The notes: a model not told the origin generated them from the letters alone. Shown: positions 7,322 to 16,713, counted from the first letter of the stretch. The stretch: DNA of 64,000 nucleotides from Sulfitobacter sp. S190 (GCF_025141935.1 NZ_CP081120.1:2046001-2110000); one strand, 5' to 3'. Translations and numbers: made by a program.

Positions 7322-8785
7322 CTATCCGTGGGCGGCGGCGACGGTCTTGAGGCTTGTGAACGCATAAAGTGCTTCGAACCCCTTTTCGCGGCCATGGCCG
7401 GACAAACCGCGCCCGCCGAAGGGCAGCTCGACACCTCCCCCGGCCCCGTAATTGTTGATGAAAACCTGACCTGCGCGCAGCGCTTTCGCCATGCGCATCT
7501 GGCGCGCGCCGTTTGCGGTCCAGACCGCCGCGACCAGCCCGTATTCCGTCCCGTTCGCGATTTCGACCGCATGTGCCTCGTCATCGAAGGGTATGATGAC
7601 CTGCACAGGCCCGAATATCTCCGATTGCGCGAGCGGATGGCCGGCGGGCACGTCATCAAACAGATGCGGAGCGACGTAGGCACCGCCCGCGGGGGCGCCC
7701 GTAGCGATTTCACCTCGTGCCGCAACGCTCAGATCGCCGCCTTGCTGCAAGAATGTCTCGACGATCTGTTTTTGGCGCGATGACACGAGCGGGCCGAGTG
7801 CCAGATCATCCAAGGCAGGCCCCGCCCGTAATTCACGGTATCTGGCGGCCATCATGTCGCGCACGCGCGCGTGCACATCGCGGTGCACAAGAATGCGAGA
7901 GGAAGCCGAACAGGTCTGGCCGGCGTTCTGGATGCCCGCGCCCACCAGAAACGGCAATGCCGCGTCAAGATCGGCATCCTCGAACACCACCTGCGGCGAC
8001 TTGCCCCCCAGCTCGAGCGTGACGGGCACAACGTTGCTGCCTGCCGCCTGCTGTACCAGCCGACCGGTGTTGACGGACCCGGTGAACGACAAATGATCGA
8101 TCCCCCGATGGCCCGCAAGCGCCGCGCCCGCGTCCTGCCCCAGCCCCGGCACAACATTCAAGGCCCCGTCCGGCAGACCGGCCTCGCGCGCCAGTGCGGC
8201 GAAGGCCAGAGCGGTCAGACAGGCCTCCTCGGCGGGCTTGAGCACGGTCGCGTTGCCGGTGGAAAGCGCCGCCCCGACCGACCGGCCGATGATCTGCATC
8301 GGGTAGTTCCACGGGACAATATGGCCTGTGACACCGTGGGGTTCGCGCAGGGTATAAACGGTATAGCCGTCCTGATAGGGGATCGTCTGGCCATGCAGCT
8401 TGTCGGCCGCCCCGGCATAAAATTCCATATAGCGGGCCAGAGCCACAACATCGGCCCGCGCCTGTGCAAGCGGTTTGCCGACATCCAGCGCCTCGAGCCG
8501 TGCAAGCGTGTCGATATGTGCCATCACTAACGCGCCGAGGCGGGACAGCACACGCCCCCTTTGCAGGGCAGTTGTCCGACCCCAGTCATGCTCGAACGCG
8601 TGTCGCGCCGCGGCCACTGCGAGATCGATGTCTGTCGCACCCCCGGCGGCGATTTCGCACAGCGTGCTGCCGTCAGACGGATTTATCAGCTCCAGCCGAC
8701 CACCACCCGCGGGGGCCTGCCAATGCGCCCCGATGAGGCAGTGGTCAGTGGCGATATCAAAGGCGGCAAGCACGTCAGATGTCAT
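7322..8785 (-). CDS. NAD(P)+-dependent aldehyde dehydrogenase
   Basis: This 487-residue aldehyde dehydrogenase oxidises an aldehyde to the acid. The Rossmann segment HIVPWNYPMQ, the general-base region LELGGKSPQVVF and the catalytic cysteine in NAGQTCSASSR are all present, as is the late motif EIFGPV. It resembles betaine-, aminobutyraldehyde- and gamma-glutamyl-aminobutyraldehyde-type enzymes, but no substrate can be read from the sequence. The ATG at 8785 overlaps the stop of the upstream channel gene by four bases (ATGA), so the two are translationally coupled. A much longer upstream reading in the same frame is the shadow of the channel gene and is rejected. About 140 bases without a gene follow before the acyl-CoA synthetase. 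Confidence 0.88.
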   Translation of the reverse strand: MTSDVLAAFDIATDHCLIGAHWQAPAGGGRLELINPSDGSTLCEIAAGGATDIDLAVAAARHAFEHDWGRTTALQRGRVLSRLGALVMAHIDTLARLEALDVGKPLAQARADVVALARYMEFYAGAADKLHGQTIPYQDGYTVYTLREPHGVTGHIVPWNYPMQIIGRSVGAALSTGNATVLKPAEEACLTALAFAALAREAGLPDGALNVVPGLGQDAGAALAGHRGIDHLSFTGSVNTGRLVQQAAGSNVVPVTLELGGKSPQVVFEDADLDAALPFLVGAGIQNAGQTCSASSRILVHRDVHARVRDMMAARYRELRAGPALDDLALGPLVSSRQKQIVETFLQQGGDLSVAARGEIATGAPAGGAYVAPHLFDDVPAGHPLAQSEIFGPVQVIIPFDDEAHAVEIANGTEYGLVAAVWTANGARQMRMAKALRAGQVFINNYGAGGGVELPFGGRGLSGHGREKGFEALYAFTSLKTVAAAHG

Positions 8786-9246
8786 CGCGGCTTCCTTGAC
8801 TGGCGTTGCAGATCCGGATCGCCGAAGTCTGGCTCGGGCATCATCCGCGTGACAAGACCGATCAGAAACGCCGTGCTGATCGCAAAGGCCAGCAGCCCGG
8901 TGATCGCCGCGAAGGTCGCGACAATGCGGTAGTCCGGCCCCAGCACGATATCGCCGTAGCCCAGCGTCGTGTAGGTCACGATCGAGAAATAGACCGCCTC
9001 GTTCAGGTCGGGCAATGCGTCCTTGGCCAGCCAATAGGCGGCCCAGATCCAGATCTGCAGGGTGTGGGCAAGGATGATCGCGCCCAGCATGCCGCCAAGC
9101 AACAGCAGCCTGCGCCCGTGGCCCCGACGCACACCCAATAGAAGTATCGCGCGGATTGTCGCGGGCGCCGCGAAAAACAGCACCGTGACGTGCAGCATAC
9201 AGCATCCCATCAGAAACAGGCTGCCCAAGATGATCTGTCCCAGCAT
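8782..9246 (-). CDS. Two-TM potassium-channel-like membrane protein
   Basis: This is a small ion-channel protein of 154 residues. Its selectivity-filter signature TTLGYGD (about residues 93-99) sits between hydrophobic helices, the hallmark of K+ channel pore domains. Hydrophobic segments are visible near residues 1-25, 48-72 and 107-133, so the layout is an N-terminal helix followed by a pore module. I see no cytoplasmic RCK/TrkA-N domain, so gating cannot be inferred. The start at 9246 (MLGQIILGS) is chosen for its GAGG ribosome binding site six bases upstream. ATG at 9285 would add 13 residues. It is coupled to the aldehyde dehydrogenase by a four-base overlap. That partnership is unusual. 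Confidence 0.82.
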   Translation of the reverse strand: MLGQIILGSLFLMGCCMLHVTVLFFAAPATIRAILLLGVRRGHGRRLLLLGGMLGAIILAHTLQIWIWAAYWLAKDALPDLNEAVYFSIVTYTTLGYGDIVLGPDYRIVATFAAITGLLAFAISTAFLIGLVTRMMPEPDFGDPDLQRQSRKPR

Positions 9247-9325
9247 GGAGGTCCTCGCAAAGCGGTGAGCGATCGCAGACACCATTGCACCTGCCCGCGC
9301 GGGGCGCAATCACGGGTCGTGGCGG

Positions 9326-9772
9326 CTAGTCGTGCAGGTCGACCTGTGCCATGGCGGCCAGAATTGCGGGGCGGTGCGTGGCGATGCGCGTCTGGATTGC
9401 CGCGACCCGATCGCGCGTGAAATACCCCGCAACATCGAGAATGTTTATCGTTCCCGTCACCTGACCATCCGCCCCCCGCAGCGGCACGTTCAGCGCAGAT
9501 TGACAGCCCAGGCTTTCGATCAACGCGTGGTCGGCGAAGTATGTGGCGAACTCCTCCACCGAATTGGCGACAAAAGTCTGGCCCTCTTCGATCACCATGC
9601 GGGTCCAGTCGCCCTGGGCCATCGGTTTGGTCCCGGACACGGGGTAGTCGACAGGATGCGAGCTGTAGGCCCGCCGTGCAAGTCCCGCCTGCCGATCCAG
9701 AACCGTGGCCGTGAACAGCCGCCCGCCCAGATTGGCGTGCAGCCGGTCAAACACATCCGTCCAGTGCGTCAT
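9326..9772 (-). CDS. GAF-domain protein
   Basis: This 148-residue protein is almost entirely one GAF domain, a small-molecule binding fold. The core reads RLFTATVLDRQAG, then VANSVEEFATYFADHALIESLGCQSALNVPLRG and GTINILDVAGYFT. It has only one cysteine, so it does not fit free methionine-R-sulfoxide reductase, a GAF enzyme using several cysteines. The ATG at 9772 overlaps the stop of the preceding substrate-binding protein by four bases. It is therefore part of the ABC operon and may sense or bind the imported compound. That role is inference from position. Confidence 0.75.
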   Translation of the reverse strand: MTHWTDVFDRLHANLGGRLFTATVLDRQAGLARRAYSSHPVDYPVSGTKPMAQGDWTRMVIEEGQTFVANSVEEFATYFADHALIESLGCQSALNVPLRGADGQVTGTINILDVAGYFTRDRVAAIQTRIATHRPAILAAMAQVDLHD

Positions 9773-11361
9773 TCCTTTTCGACCAACCGGTAAAAGACAT
9801 AATCCGATGTCGCCCCGTTCACGAACCCCTGCACATTGTCGCGCATCGCCACCTGCTTGATCGCCTGAAACATGATGACAAACGGTGCTTCGGCCTGCGT
9901 TGCGCGTTGCAATTCCATGTACATCTCCAGCCGCTTGTCCGCGTCCTGTTCGGCCAGTGCGGCGCGTGTCATCGCGTTCATGTCCTCGGGCGGCATCCAC
10001 GCATTGCGCCATGTGGTCGTGGAAGCGTATTTGTCATCGGCGTTGTCGGCATTGTAGGCGAATGCCTTGGCGTTGGAGTGCGGGTCCATGAAATCGGGGC
10101 CCCAGTAGAGCAACATCGCCTCATGCGTGCGGGCGCGGTATTTGGTGATGACCTGAGCCCCCGTGCCGGCGACGATTTCGAGGTCGATGCCGCCTTGCGC
10201 AAAGGACGATTGCAGCGACTGGGCCATATCGACGAAAGGATTGGCCGATATCACATCCAGCGTCACGTTGATCGGCGTCTGCACGCCGGCGTCAGCGAGG
10301 ATCTCGCGCGCTTTTTCGGGATCAAAGCTGAAGGGGGTGTCTGTCAGCGCACCGGGAAAGCCTTCGGGCCAGAAGGCCTGGTGGATTTCCATCTGCCCTT
10401 TCAGGAGCGTATCGGTCATGCCCTTGTAATCCACCAGATAGCGCGCGGCCTCCCACACGGCGGGATCGGTCAGCGCGTCGACCTTCTGGTTGAACGACAC
10501 CCAATGAACGGCGGCTTGCGGATAGGTCTCGACCCTGATGTCCCCTTCACCCGATAGACCGCTGATCTGGTTCGGATCGAGGTTCTTGGCGATATCGACG
10601 TCCCCCGCAACAAGCTGCAGGCGTTGGGAAGCGCCTTCGGGCGTATGCTGGATGATCACCCGCTCCATCTTGGGGGCGCCCTGATAATACTCGGGGTTTG
10701 CACCCAGTGACAGGATCTCGGCCGGTCTGTAGGTCTTCAGAATGAACGGGCCGGTGCCCGCCGAATTCCTGTTCATCCACGCATGGCCCATGTCCCCGTC
10801 GACCTCATTGGCCATCACGGTCTGCATATCGACGACCGATGCGGGGCGTGCGGCCAGTACGTTCAGGACGAACGACGGGGCAAAAGCGCCCTCATAGCGC
10901 ACGGTCACGGTATTGCCGTCCACCTTGACCATGTCGCGGATGTTGTCCTTGGTCCAGCCAAGCTGCGTCAGGATAAAGCTCGGCGCCTTGTCCAGCGCGA
11001 CCACCCGCTCCCAGGATCCAACGACGTCTTCGGCCCGCAGAGGATTGCCCGAATGAAAGGTCACCCCGTCGCGCAGCGTGAAGTTGACCGTTTTGGCGGC
11101 GGCGTCCATGGTCCAGTCGGTAGCAAGTGCGGGTGCGAGCGTGGTGGTGTCCTGTGCCCCGTACCGCACCAGAGTGTCGTAGGTGTTGGCGACATATTCA
11201 CCGGAGCTGAATTCATAGGCAGACGCAGGGTCGATGGTTACGATGTCGTCGATATTCTGGGCAACCACCAGCATGTTCGGAGGTGTCTCGGCCTGTGCAG
11301 GTGCTTGGGCCAAGGCCACCGCCAGCACGCCGGCCGTAACGAGAGAGGTAAAATAGCTCAT
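9769..11361 (-). CDS. Family-5 ABC substrate-binding protein (second receptor of importer A)
   Basis: This is a periplasmic solute-binding protein of 530 residues of the dipeptide/oligopeptide/nickel family (SBP_bac_5). A Sec signal peptide with likely cleavage after PAQA (about residue 24) is followed by the diagnostic TIDPASAYE, VNFTLRDGVTFHSGNPL and SAGTGPFILKTY motifs. It is a clear paralogue of the binding protein at 15056-16657: both share a DMLVIA/NMLVVA start, SAG-TGP and GASQRLQL segments. It sits last in the importer operon, after the two ATPases, which is unusual. It may give the transporter a second specificity. Confidence 0.92.
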   Translation of the reverse strand: MSYFTSLVTAGVLAVALAQAPAQAETPPNMLVVAQNIDDIVTIDPASAYEFSSGEYVANTYDTLVRYGAQDTTTLAPALATDWTMDAAAKTVNFTLRDGVTFHSGNPLRAEDVVGSWERVVALDKAPSFILTQLGWTKDNIRDMVKVDGNTVTVRYEGAFAPSFVLNVLAARPASVVDMQTVMANEVDGDMGHAWMNRNSAGTGPFILKTYRPAEILSLGANPEYYQGAPKMERVIIQHTPEGASQRLQLVAGDVDIAKNLDPNQISGLSGEGDIRVETYPQAAVHWVSFNQKVDALTDPAVWEAARYLVDYKGMTDTLLKGQMEIHQAFWPEGFPGALTDTPFSFDPEKAREILADAGVQTPINVTLDVISANPFVDMAQSLQSSFAQGGIDLEIVAGTGAQVITKYRARTHEAMLLYWGPDFMDPHSNAKAFAYNADNADDKYASTTTWRNAWMPPEDMNAMTRAALAEQDADKRLEMYMELQRATQAEAPFVIMFQAIKQVAMRDNVQGFVNGATSDYVFYRLVEKE

Positions 11362-11386
11362 TCTTCTTCTCCTTGTTGGGACGCGG

Positions 11387-12121
11387 TCACACCGACGCCT
11401 CTAGCAGATGTTTGGAATAGGGATGCGTGGCCTGCATCTGCCGCAACGCGGCCACGTCCAGAATTTCGACAATCTCGCCGTCTTTCATCACGGCCAGCCT
11501 GTCACACATGTGCCCGACAACCGACAGATCATGCGAGACCATGACATAGGTCAACCCGCGGTCCGCGCGCAGATCGGCCAGCAGATTGAGTATTTCGGCC
11601 TGTACGGATACATCCAGCGCCGATGTCGGCTCATCCAGCAGCAGCAACTCCGGCTCGGGGGCAAGCGCGCGGGCAATGGCGACGCGCTGCCGTTGCCCAC
11701 CCGACAACTGGTGCGGATAGCGGAAGCGGAATTTCTGGCCCAGCCCGACGTCGTCGAGCAGACGCACAACGCGGCCGTCAATGTCGTCAAAGCCGTGCAG
11801 CTGCAGCGTCTCGCCAAGCACCTGATCGACGGAATGGCGCGGATGCAGCGACGCATAGGGGTCCTGAAACACCATCTGGACCTGCTTGAAAAAGCGCCGC
11901 CCGCGTTTCCTTTGCACCGGTTGCCCCGAGACCTCGATATGCCCTGACCACTGTGGGGCGAGCCCCGTGATCGCCCGCAGGATGGTCGATTTGCCTGACC
12001 CGCTTTCGCCAACCAGACCAAAGCTTTCGCCCCGCTTGACCCGAAAACTTGCCGATTTCACCGCATCGACACGGTCGGCGCCGCCGCGAAACCAGACATC
12101 GAGATTTTCAATCTTCAGCAT
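11387..12121 (-). CDS. ABC transporter ATPase, DppF/NikE-like (importer A)
   Basis: This 244-residue ATP-binding subunit energises importer A. It has Walker A GESGSGKST (38-46), signature LSGGQ (139-143), Walker B LLLLDEP (159-165), and a switch histidine in MVSHDLSVVGH. At 244 residues it is about 75 residues shorter than typical DppF/OppF proteins. It lacks the cysteine-containing C-terminal extension seen in the ATPases of importer B (18808-20744). The length is closer to NikE-type subunits. It lies two bases from the partner ATPase gene. Confidence 0.92.
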   Translation of the reverse strand: MLKIENLDVWFRGGADRVDAVKSASFRVKRGESFGLVGESGSGKSTILRAITGLAPQWSGHIEVSGQPVQRKRGRRFFKQVQMVFQDPYASLHPRHSVDQVLGETLQLHGFDDIDGRVVRLLDDVGLGQKFRFRYPHQLSGGQRQRVAIARALAPEPELLLLDEPTSALDVSVQAEILNLLADLRADRGLTYVMVSHDLSVVGHMCDRLAVMKDGEIVEILDVAALRQMQATHPYSKHLLEASV

Positions 12122-12122
12122 A

Positions 12123-12983
12123 TCAGATCCGCCCGCTCACCGATGGTGCCTCTTGCCACGCGGGATCGCGTTTGAGCACTTCGAGACGGGCGCGCGGTTG
12201 ATCGAGCCGGGGAAGCGAATTCAGCAGGCCGCGCGTATAGGGGTGCGTGGCAGCGTGCAGCTTGTCGGCATCGCAGACTTCCACAATGCGGCCGGCGTAC
12301 ATGATCAGCACGCGGTCGCAGAAATCGGCCACGAGGTTGAGGTCATGGCTGATGAAAATCAGCCCCATCCCACGCTCTTTGACCAGTCCATCCATGATGT
12401 CGAGGACCTGCCGCTGCACCGACACATCCAGCGCCGAGGTCGGTTCATCCGCGATCATGATTTCGGGATTGGGGATCAGCATCATCGCGATCATGATGCG
12501 TTGGCCCATGCCGCCCGACATCTCGTGGGGATAGGCCTTCATCACGCGTTGGGGGTCGCGGATGGAAACGGCCTCGAGCATCTGAACCGCCTTGGTATAG
12601 GCCTCTGCCTTGGAGGCCCGCGCGTGCAGCCTGTAGGCTTCGATGATCTGCGCGCCGATTGTCATCACCGGGTTGAGCGAGAACTTGGGGTCCTGCATGA
12701 CCATCGAAATCTTCTGCCCCCGCACGTCGCGCATCTGTTTTTCGCTGAGCGACAGCAGATCGGTGCCATCCAGTCTGATGTGGTCGGCCTCCACCATGCC
12801 GGGAGGGCGGATAAGCCGCAAAATGGCACGCCCGGTCATGGATTTGCCCGATCCGCTTTCGCCCACGATCCCGAGACGCTCGCGACCCAGCGTGAAGGAA
12901 ATACCCCGCACCGCATCAAAGATGCCCTGTCGGGTGGGGAATTTGACCCAGAGGTTTTCGACATCCAACAAGGTATCCATCAT
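12123..12983 (-). CDS. ABC transporter ATPase, DppD/NikD-like (importer A)
   Basis: This is the second ATP-binding subunit of importer A, 286 residues. It shows Walker A GESGSGKSM (the last position is Met rather than Thr, common in DppD/OppD), the signature MSGGMGQRI, Walker B IADEPTSALD and FISHDLN. The C-terminus reaches only the start of the oligopeptide-transporter extension (HPYTRGLLNSLPRLD) and lacks its cysteine motif. It would pair with the 244-residue ATPase to form the heterodimer. The ATG at 12983 overlaps the permease stop by four bases. A second ATG directly follows. Confidence 0.92.
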   Translation of the reverse strand: MMDTLLDVENLWVKFPTRQGIFDAVRGISFTLGRERLGIVGESGSGKSMTGRAILRLIRPPGMVEADHIRLDGTDLLSLSEKQMRDVRGQKISMVMQDPKFSLNPVMTIGAQIIEAYRLHARASKAEAYTKAVQMLEAVSIRDPQRVMKAYPHEMSGGMGQRIMIAMMLIPNPEIMIADEPTSALDVSVQRQVLDIMDGLVKERGMGLIFISHDLNLVADFCDRVLIMYAGRIVEVCDADKLHAATHPYTRGLLNSLPRLDQPRARLEVLKRDPAWQEAPSVSGRI

Positions 12984-13891
12984 TCGCCCGCCTTCGGATC
13001 AAGCACGTCGCGCAGACCGTCGCCGAGCAGGTTGAACGCCAGTGACACGGTGAAGATCGCCAATCCCGGCATCGTGGCCACCCACCAGTGGTCAAGAATG
13101 AAACGGCGGCCTTCGGAGATCATCGCGCCCCATTCAGGGCTGGGCGGCTGTGCCCCCAGACCCAGAAAGCCAAGCCCGGCCGCCGCGAGAATGATCCCCG
13201 CCATATCAAGGGTTACCCGCACAATCAGCGACGAGATGCACAGCGGCCAGATGTGTTTCGTGATGATCCGCAACGCGCCTGCGCCCTGCAACTGGATCGC
13301 GCTGATATAGTCGGAACTGCGGATGGTCAGCGTTTCGGCCCGCGCGATGCGGGCATAGGGCGGCCATGCGGTCAGCGAAATCGCCAACACCGCGTTTTCG
13401 ATCCCCGCCCCGAGTGCCGCCACGAAGGCAAGCGCCAGCACGAGGCGCGGAAAGGCCAGAAAGATATCCGTGATCCGCATCAGCACCACGTCGACCCACC
13501 CGCCCACGTAGCCCGATACCGTTCCCACCAGCAGCCCGACAACCGGGGCGATCAACGCGACGAGGGCCACGATATAGAGGGTGATCCGCGCGCCATAGAT
13601 CAGGCGGCTGAGGATGTCGCGGCCCAGACTGTCGGTGCCGAGCAGATGGCCCTCGGCGCCCAGAGGCGCGAGCCGGTTGCCAAGGTTCTGCACGAAGGGA
13701 TCGTGTGGCGCGATCAGGGGCGCGGCAAAGGCAATCGCGACCAGCGCAATCAGGATCCACAGACCCACCATCGCCATCGTGTTCGATTTGAACGACAGCC
13801 ACCCCTGATACAGGGCCGACATCTTGGCATGCCTGCGCGAGGTCGGTGTGTCGGTCAGCAACCACTGACGCCATGTCATCGTATCGGCCAT
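12980..13891 (-). CDS. ABC transporter permease, DppC-like (importer A)
   Basis: This is an inner-membrane permease of 303 residues. An N-terminal cytoplasmic stretch precedes the first membrane helix (near residue 37), then the LGTDSLGRDILSRLIYGARITL signature of DppC/OppC proteins, and further helices. The coupling EAA-type loop is visible as ISAIQLQGAGALRIITKHIWP. ATG at 13891 is preferred over the GTG just before it, because AGGGGG sits six bases upstream. It pairs with the DppB-like permease encoded nine bases upstream. Confidence 0.92.
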   Translation of the reverse strand: MADTMTWRQWLLTDTPTSRRHAKMSALYQGWLSFKSNTMAMVGLWILIALVAIAFAAPLIAPHDPFVQNLGNRLAPLGAEGHLLGTDSLGRDILSRLIYGARITLYIVALVALIAPVVGLLVGTVSGYVGGWVDVVLMRITDIFLAFPRLVLALAFVAALGAGIENAVLAISLTAWPPYARIARAETLTIRSSDYISAIQLQGAGALRIITKHIWPLCISSLIVRVTLDMAGIILAAAGLGFLGLGAQPPSPEWGAMISEGRRFILDHWWVATMPGLAIFTVSLAFNLLGDGLRDVLDPKAGE

Positions 13892-13900
13892 CACCGCCCC

Positions 13901-14980
13901 CTATTTCGAACGCGGGTCAAAAACCCGGTACAGCAGATCGGAAAAGATATTGAGCAGGATGAAGATCAGACCGACCACGACCGTGCCACCCAGCACCGCG
14001 TTCATGTCCGCGCTCAGCAAAGCGGTTGTGATATAGCTGCCGATGCCCGGCCAGCTGAAGATGATCTCGGTCAGCACCGACCCTTCGAGAAGATTGGCAT
14101 AGCTCAGTGCGATCACGGTAATCAGTTGTACCCGGATGTTCTTGAAGGCGTGTTTCCAAACCACGTCCCACTCCGACATGCCCTTGACCCGCGCGGTGGT
14201 GATGTATTCCGCGCTCAGCTGTTCGAGCATGAAAGACCGGGTCATGCGGCTGATGTAGGCCAGCGAATAGTAGCCCAGCAATGACGCAGGCAGGATGATA
14301 TGGCTGAAGGCGTCCTTGAACACCGCCCAGTTGCGATCCAGCGCCGCGTCGATCAGTATCATGCCCGTTACAGACGGCACAACGTCGACATAGAAGATAC
14401 CGACACGCCCCGGCCCGCCGACCAATCCGAGGATGCCGTAGAAGATGAGCAGCCCCATCAGGCCCAACCAGAATATCGGCATCGAGTAGCCCACCAGTGC
14501 GACCACCCTTGCGATCTGGTCGATCCAGCTGCCCTTTCGCACCGCGGCCAGGACGCCTAGCGGCACACCCAACAGGATGCCGAAGGTGATCCCGAGGGTG
14601 GCCAGTTCGAGTGTTGCGGGGAATACCCGCGCGATGTCTTCCGACACCGGCCGCGCATTCAACAGGGAGGTGCCAAAATCAAGATGCAGCACGTCCCACA
14701 GATAGTAGAAAAACTGAACGATCAGCGGCTTGTCGAGCCCCAGTTCGAGATAGACCGCATCATATGTGGATTGGGAGGCGCGTTCGCCGACAATCGACAG
14801 GACCGGATCGATCGGCATCACCCGCCCGATGATGAACGTGATGAACAGCAACCCCAGCATCGTGACCGCGATCGAACCGACCGTCAGAAGTGTGGTGCGG
14901 AACCACGGCGCCATCAGACTGCGTGGCGCTTTCTGGCCCGGCGGGACGGGTTTGGGGGGCGGATCGACTGTTGCTGACAT
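13901..14980 (-). CDS. ABC transporter permease, DppB-like (importer A)
   Basis: This is an inner-membrane permease of 359 residues with a proline-rich cytoplasmic N-terminus of about 30 residues. The first helix and the periplasmic segment with RVMPIDPV follow. The body has DppB features such as YSMPIFWLGLMGLLIF and the coupling loop YITTARVKGMSEWDVVWKHAFKN. The protein is longer than typical DppB (about 335) because of the N-terminal tail and an insertion around GGPGRVGIFYVD. It lies immediately after the hairpin that separates it from the first substrate-binding protein, so its expression is probably lower than that of the receptor. Confidence 0.92.
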   Translation of the reverse strand: MSATVDPPPKPVPPGQKAPRSLMAPWFRTTLLTVGSIAVTMLGLLFITFIIGRVMPIDPVLSIVGERASQSTYDAVYLELGLDKPLIVQFFYYLWDVLHLDFGTSLLNARPVSEDIARVFPATLELATLGITFGILLGVPLGVLAAVRKGSWIDQIARVVALVGYSMPIFWLGLMGLLIFYGILGLVGGPGRVGIFYVDVVPSVTGMILIDAALDRNWAVFKDAFSHIILPASLLGYYSLAYISRMTRSFMLEQLSAEYITTARVKGMSEWDVVWKHAFKNIRVQLITVIALSYANLLEGSVLTEIIFSWPGIGSYITTALLSADMNAVLGGTVVVGLIFILLNIFSDLLYRVFDPRSK

Positions 14981-15009
14981 GACGGATGCTCACGGCTGAC
15001 GGAAAAGAA

Positions 15010-15039
15010 CCAAAAGGCCCGCACCTGCGGGCCTTTTGG
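15010..15039 (-). terminator. Strong intercistronic hairpin after the importer A receptor gene
   Basis: CCAAAAGGCCCGCA and TGCGGGCCTTTTGG form a perfect 14-bp stem with a two-base loop. On the minus strand the stem is followed by TTCTTTTCC, a moderately T-rich tract. It lies 16 bases after the stop of the binding protein gene and before the permease gene start at 14980. This is the usual place for a partial terminator or mRNA-stabilising stem that raises receptor level relative to the membrane subunits. Confidence 0.85.
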
Positions 15040-15055
15040 CGTGATGTGGCGCGCG

Positions 15056-16657
15056 TTACTTCGTCACCTGCCAATAGGCCGCCGACGTGACCGCCTGTCC
15101 GGTGGACCAGTTCATCACATTGTCACGCAAAGCGGATTGTTCGATTTGCTGGAACATAACGACAAACGGTGATGTTTCGCGGAATTCGGCCTGAATATCC
15201 TCGTACATCTGGATGCGCGTGTCGCGGTCGCCTTCCGTCACCGCGGCTTCGACCTGCGCGGTCAGACCGCCGGTATCCCAGCTGTTGCGCCACGCCAGCA
15301 GGCCGGTCGCGTTCGCCTCATCGGAATTGTCTGGGTTGTAGGCAAATGTACCCGCGTTGGTCTGCGGATCGGGGTAGTCAGGCCCCCATGCGCCCAGATA
15401 GACATCGAGTTCGCGCGCACGGTAGCGGGCGAGGATCTGCTTGGCCGTGCCAACGGTGATATTGACCTTGATGCCGACCTGCGCCGCTGCGTTCTGGAAT
15501 GCCTGTCCGATCTCGATCCGCTCTTGCGCCTCGCGCACGCCGATTTCGATTTCCATCCCTTCCGGAACGCCTGCCGCATCCAGCAATTCCTTGGCCTTGG
15601 CGATGTCGTAGGTAAACGGGTTCTCCTCGGACGCACCAAGATAGGTTTGCGGCAGGAAGTTTTGCTGGATCGTGTACTGGCCCTTGAGGAAGCTGTCGCG
15701 CATGCCTTCGTAATCGACAAGGTATTTGAAGGCCTGTCGCACTTCGGGCTTGCTCAGTTCGGGGTGTTTCTGGTTCAGGGCGATATACATCAAGCGCCCC
15801 TTCAACTCGTCGCTGATGACAACACCGTCGGCCGATTGTGCGCCGGACACGTCTTCGGGGTTGAGGTTGCGCGCGATGTCGATATCACCCCGCTCAAGCA
15901 GCAGACGTTGCGAGGCACTTTCCAGAACGTGCCGGACAATGACGCGTTTCATCTCGGGCGCACCGCCGTAGTAATCTTCGTAGGCGGACATGGTGACGCT
16001 CTCGTTGGGCTTCCAGCCGTCGAGTTTGTAGGGGCCCGAGCCTGCCGAATTGGTTTTCAACCACTCGTTGCCCATGTCGCCGTCAACCGCATTGGCCATC
16101 ACCAGTTCCTTGTCCACGATGCCACCGATGGTCGCGGTTAGACAGTTGAGCACAAAGGACGTGGCGTATTTCTTGTCGGTGGTGATGGTGAGCGTGTTGC
16201 CATCGGCCTTGATCGTCTCTTCGACGTTTTCGGGGGTGAAGCCGAACTGCGTGAGGATAAAGGCGGGCGTTTTGTTGAGGATAACCGCACGCTGCAGCGA
16301 GAACGCGGCGTCCTCGGCACGCACGGGATTGCCGGAATGGAACGTCACGCCTTCGCGCATGGTAAAGGTGATGGTGCGCCCGTCGTCCGATACCTCCCAG
16401 CTCTCTGCGAGATCGGGCTGATACCCGGCCTCAAGATTCAGCGGATCGAGGTTCACCAGCCGCGAATAAACGTTGCGACTGATATCGGAGCCTGCAAATT
16501 CAAAGCTCTCGGCGGGGTCGACGGTTGTGACATCGTCGATGCGGTGGGCGATCACCAGCATGTCGGCGGGCGTTTCGGCCCATACCGCAGGCGCGGCCAT
16601 CGCGGTTACGGCGGCGCCAAGTGCGGCACTGGTCAGCAATCTGGATAAAGCGTTCAT
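15056..16657 (-). CDS. Family-5 ABC substrate-binding protein (first receptor of importer A)
   Basis: This is a periplasmic binding protein of 533 residues of the SBP_bac_5 family. A signal peptide of about 27 residues (MNALSRLLTS start, cleavage near AVWA) precedes motifs VDPAESFEF, ITFTMREGVTFHSGNPV and SAGSGPYKLDGW. It is the first transporter gene after the dipeptidase, and likely delivers a dipeptide or small peptide to the permeases encoded downstream. The start at 16657 is chosen because it begins the signal peptide. The longer frame to 16714 runs through the intergenic gap. The hairpin at 15010-15039 follows it. Confidence 0.93.
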   Translation of the reverse strand: MNALSRLLTSAALGAAVTAMAAPAVWAETPADMLVIAHRIDDVTTVDPAESFEFAGSDISRNVYSRLVNLDPLNLEAGYQPDLAESWEVSDDGRTITFTMREGVTFHSGNPVRAEDAAFSLQRAVILNKTPAFILTQFGFTPENVEETIKADGNTLTITTDKKYATSFVLNCLTATIGGIVDKELVMANAVDGDMGNEWLKTNSAGSGPYKLDGWKPNESVTMSAYEDYYGGAPEMKRVIVRHVLESASQRLLLERGDIDIARNLNPEDVSGAQSADGVVISDELKGRLMYIALNQKHPELSKPEVRQAFKYLVDYEGMRDSFLKGQYTIQQNFLPQTYLGASEENPFTYDIAKAKELLDAAGVPEGMEIEIGVREAQERIEIGQAFQNAAAQVGIKVNITVGTAKQILARYRARELDVYLGAWGPDYPDPQTNAGTFAYNPDNSDEANATGLLAWRNSWDTGGLTAQVEAAVTEGDRDTRIQMYEDIQAEFRETSPFVVMFQQIEQSALRDNVMNWSTGQAVTSAAYWQVTK

Positions 16658-16713
16658 TTTCGTTTTCCCTCTGTGTTGGACTGTCGGTTCAGGTTCTGTG
16701 GTCCCCGGGATCA

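Noticed and set aside
7322..9313. 663-residue reading of the aldehyde dehydrogenase with a long N-terminal part
   Set aside because: The extra 176 residues are the channel gene read in another frame. The dehydrogenase family start matches the ATG at 8785.
9326..9772. Free methionine-R-sulfoxide reductase
   Set aside because: The GAF fold fits, but only one cysteine is present, whereas that enzyme relies on several.
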